NCBI GenBank assembly: GCA_003645845.1
Contig: QNCV01000036.1
Coordinates: 1 to 14,325 of the forward strand
Source: Fidelibacterota bacterium
GTDB taxonomy: Bacteria > Fidelibacterota > UBA2242
DNA: 14,325 bases
Direction: 5' to 3'
Shown: in pieces, positions 14,303 through 14,325 of the stretch
Position numbering within the stretch: position 1 is the first letter of the stretch
Layout of the letters: every line of letters begins with the position of its first letter
The notes under the pieces: model-generated
What the model saw: the letters and a program-made list of their open reading frames with translations, nothing else
Database searches by the model: none
What the model was told of the DNA's origin: nothing
Position numbers and translations under genes: made by a program

Positions 14303-14325
14303 CATCATAAGCATAAATGTTTCCA

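Noticed and set aside
1..14325. CRISPR array, tRNA/rRNA, riboswitch, insertion sequence, attachment site or known defence system
   Set aside because: I saw no spaced direct repeats, cloverleaf-like sequence, long leader with conserved riboswitch elements, transposase or recombinase, and no defence-gene domains on either strand.

Overview
The window looks like chromosomal DNA from a Gram-negative bacterium of the Bacteroidetes/FCB group or a relative such as Calditrichota, Ignavibacteria or KSB1. The main evidence is a secreted protein with a C-terminal type IX secretion (T9SS type A) sorting domain of the YPNPFN class. A GNAT-like protein and a class V aminotransferase of types I know from these phyla support this, as does the moderate GC content judged by eye. 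I see no rRNA, tRNA, CRISPR array, transposase, integrase or phage gene. All assignments come from reading the sequence; nothing was searched.

Left part (1-3936, all minus strand): a class V PLP-dependent aminotransferase fold enzyme runs off the left edge. Upstream of it is a two-gene secreted cassette, a 357-aa exported protein of unknown function followed after 4 bp by a 568-aa protein with fibronectin III-like domains and a T9SS tail. Both carry the same short N-terminal module, and the smaller one repeats it about three times. A good sigma70-like promoter lies at 3908-3936.

Middle part (4171-7944, plus strand): a 71-aa orphan small protein, then a probable operon of a TauE/SafE-type permease, a SAM-dependent methyltransferase, a large GNAT-like protein and a small probable lipoprotein. 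The operon appears to end at a strong bidirectional hairpin at 7917-7944. A period-7 DNA repeat fills the gap between that hairpin and the stop codon of the convergent gene. The convergent gene (7989-9278, minus) is an MFS transporter with peptide-transporter (POT) family motifs.

Right part (9279-13875, plus strand): a tripartite-type efflux operon of MacA-like membrane fusion protein, two different paralogous MacB/FtsX-type permeases, and a separate MacB/LolD-type ATPase. The two permeases probably form a heterodimer energised by the ATPase and linked by the adaptor to an outer-membrane channel encoded elsewhere. A convergent small four-helix membrane protein (13900-14277, minus) closes the window, with a 14-bp perfect palindrome just upstream of its start.

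I did not find a clearly new defence or mobile system. The items most worth a second look are the repeat-bearing secreted cassette, the two-permease transporter, the aminotransferase with an altered PLP-pocket motif, and the heptameric repeat.
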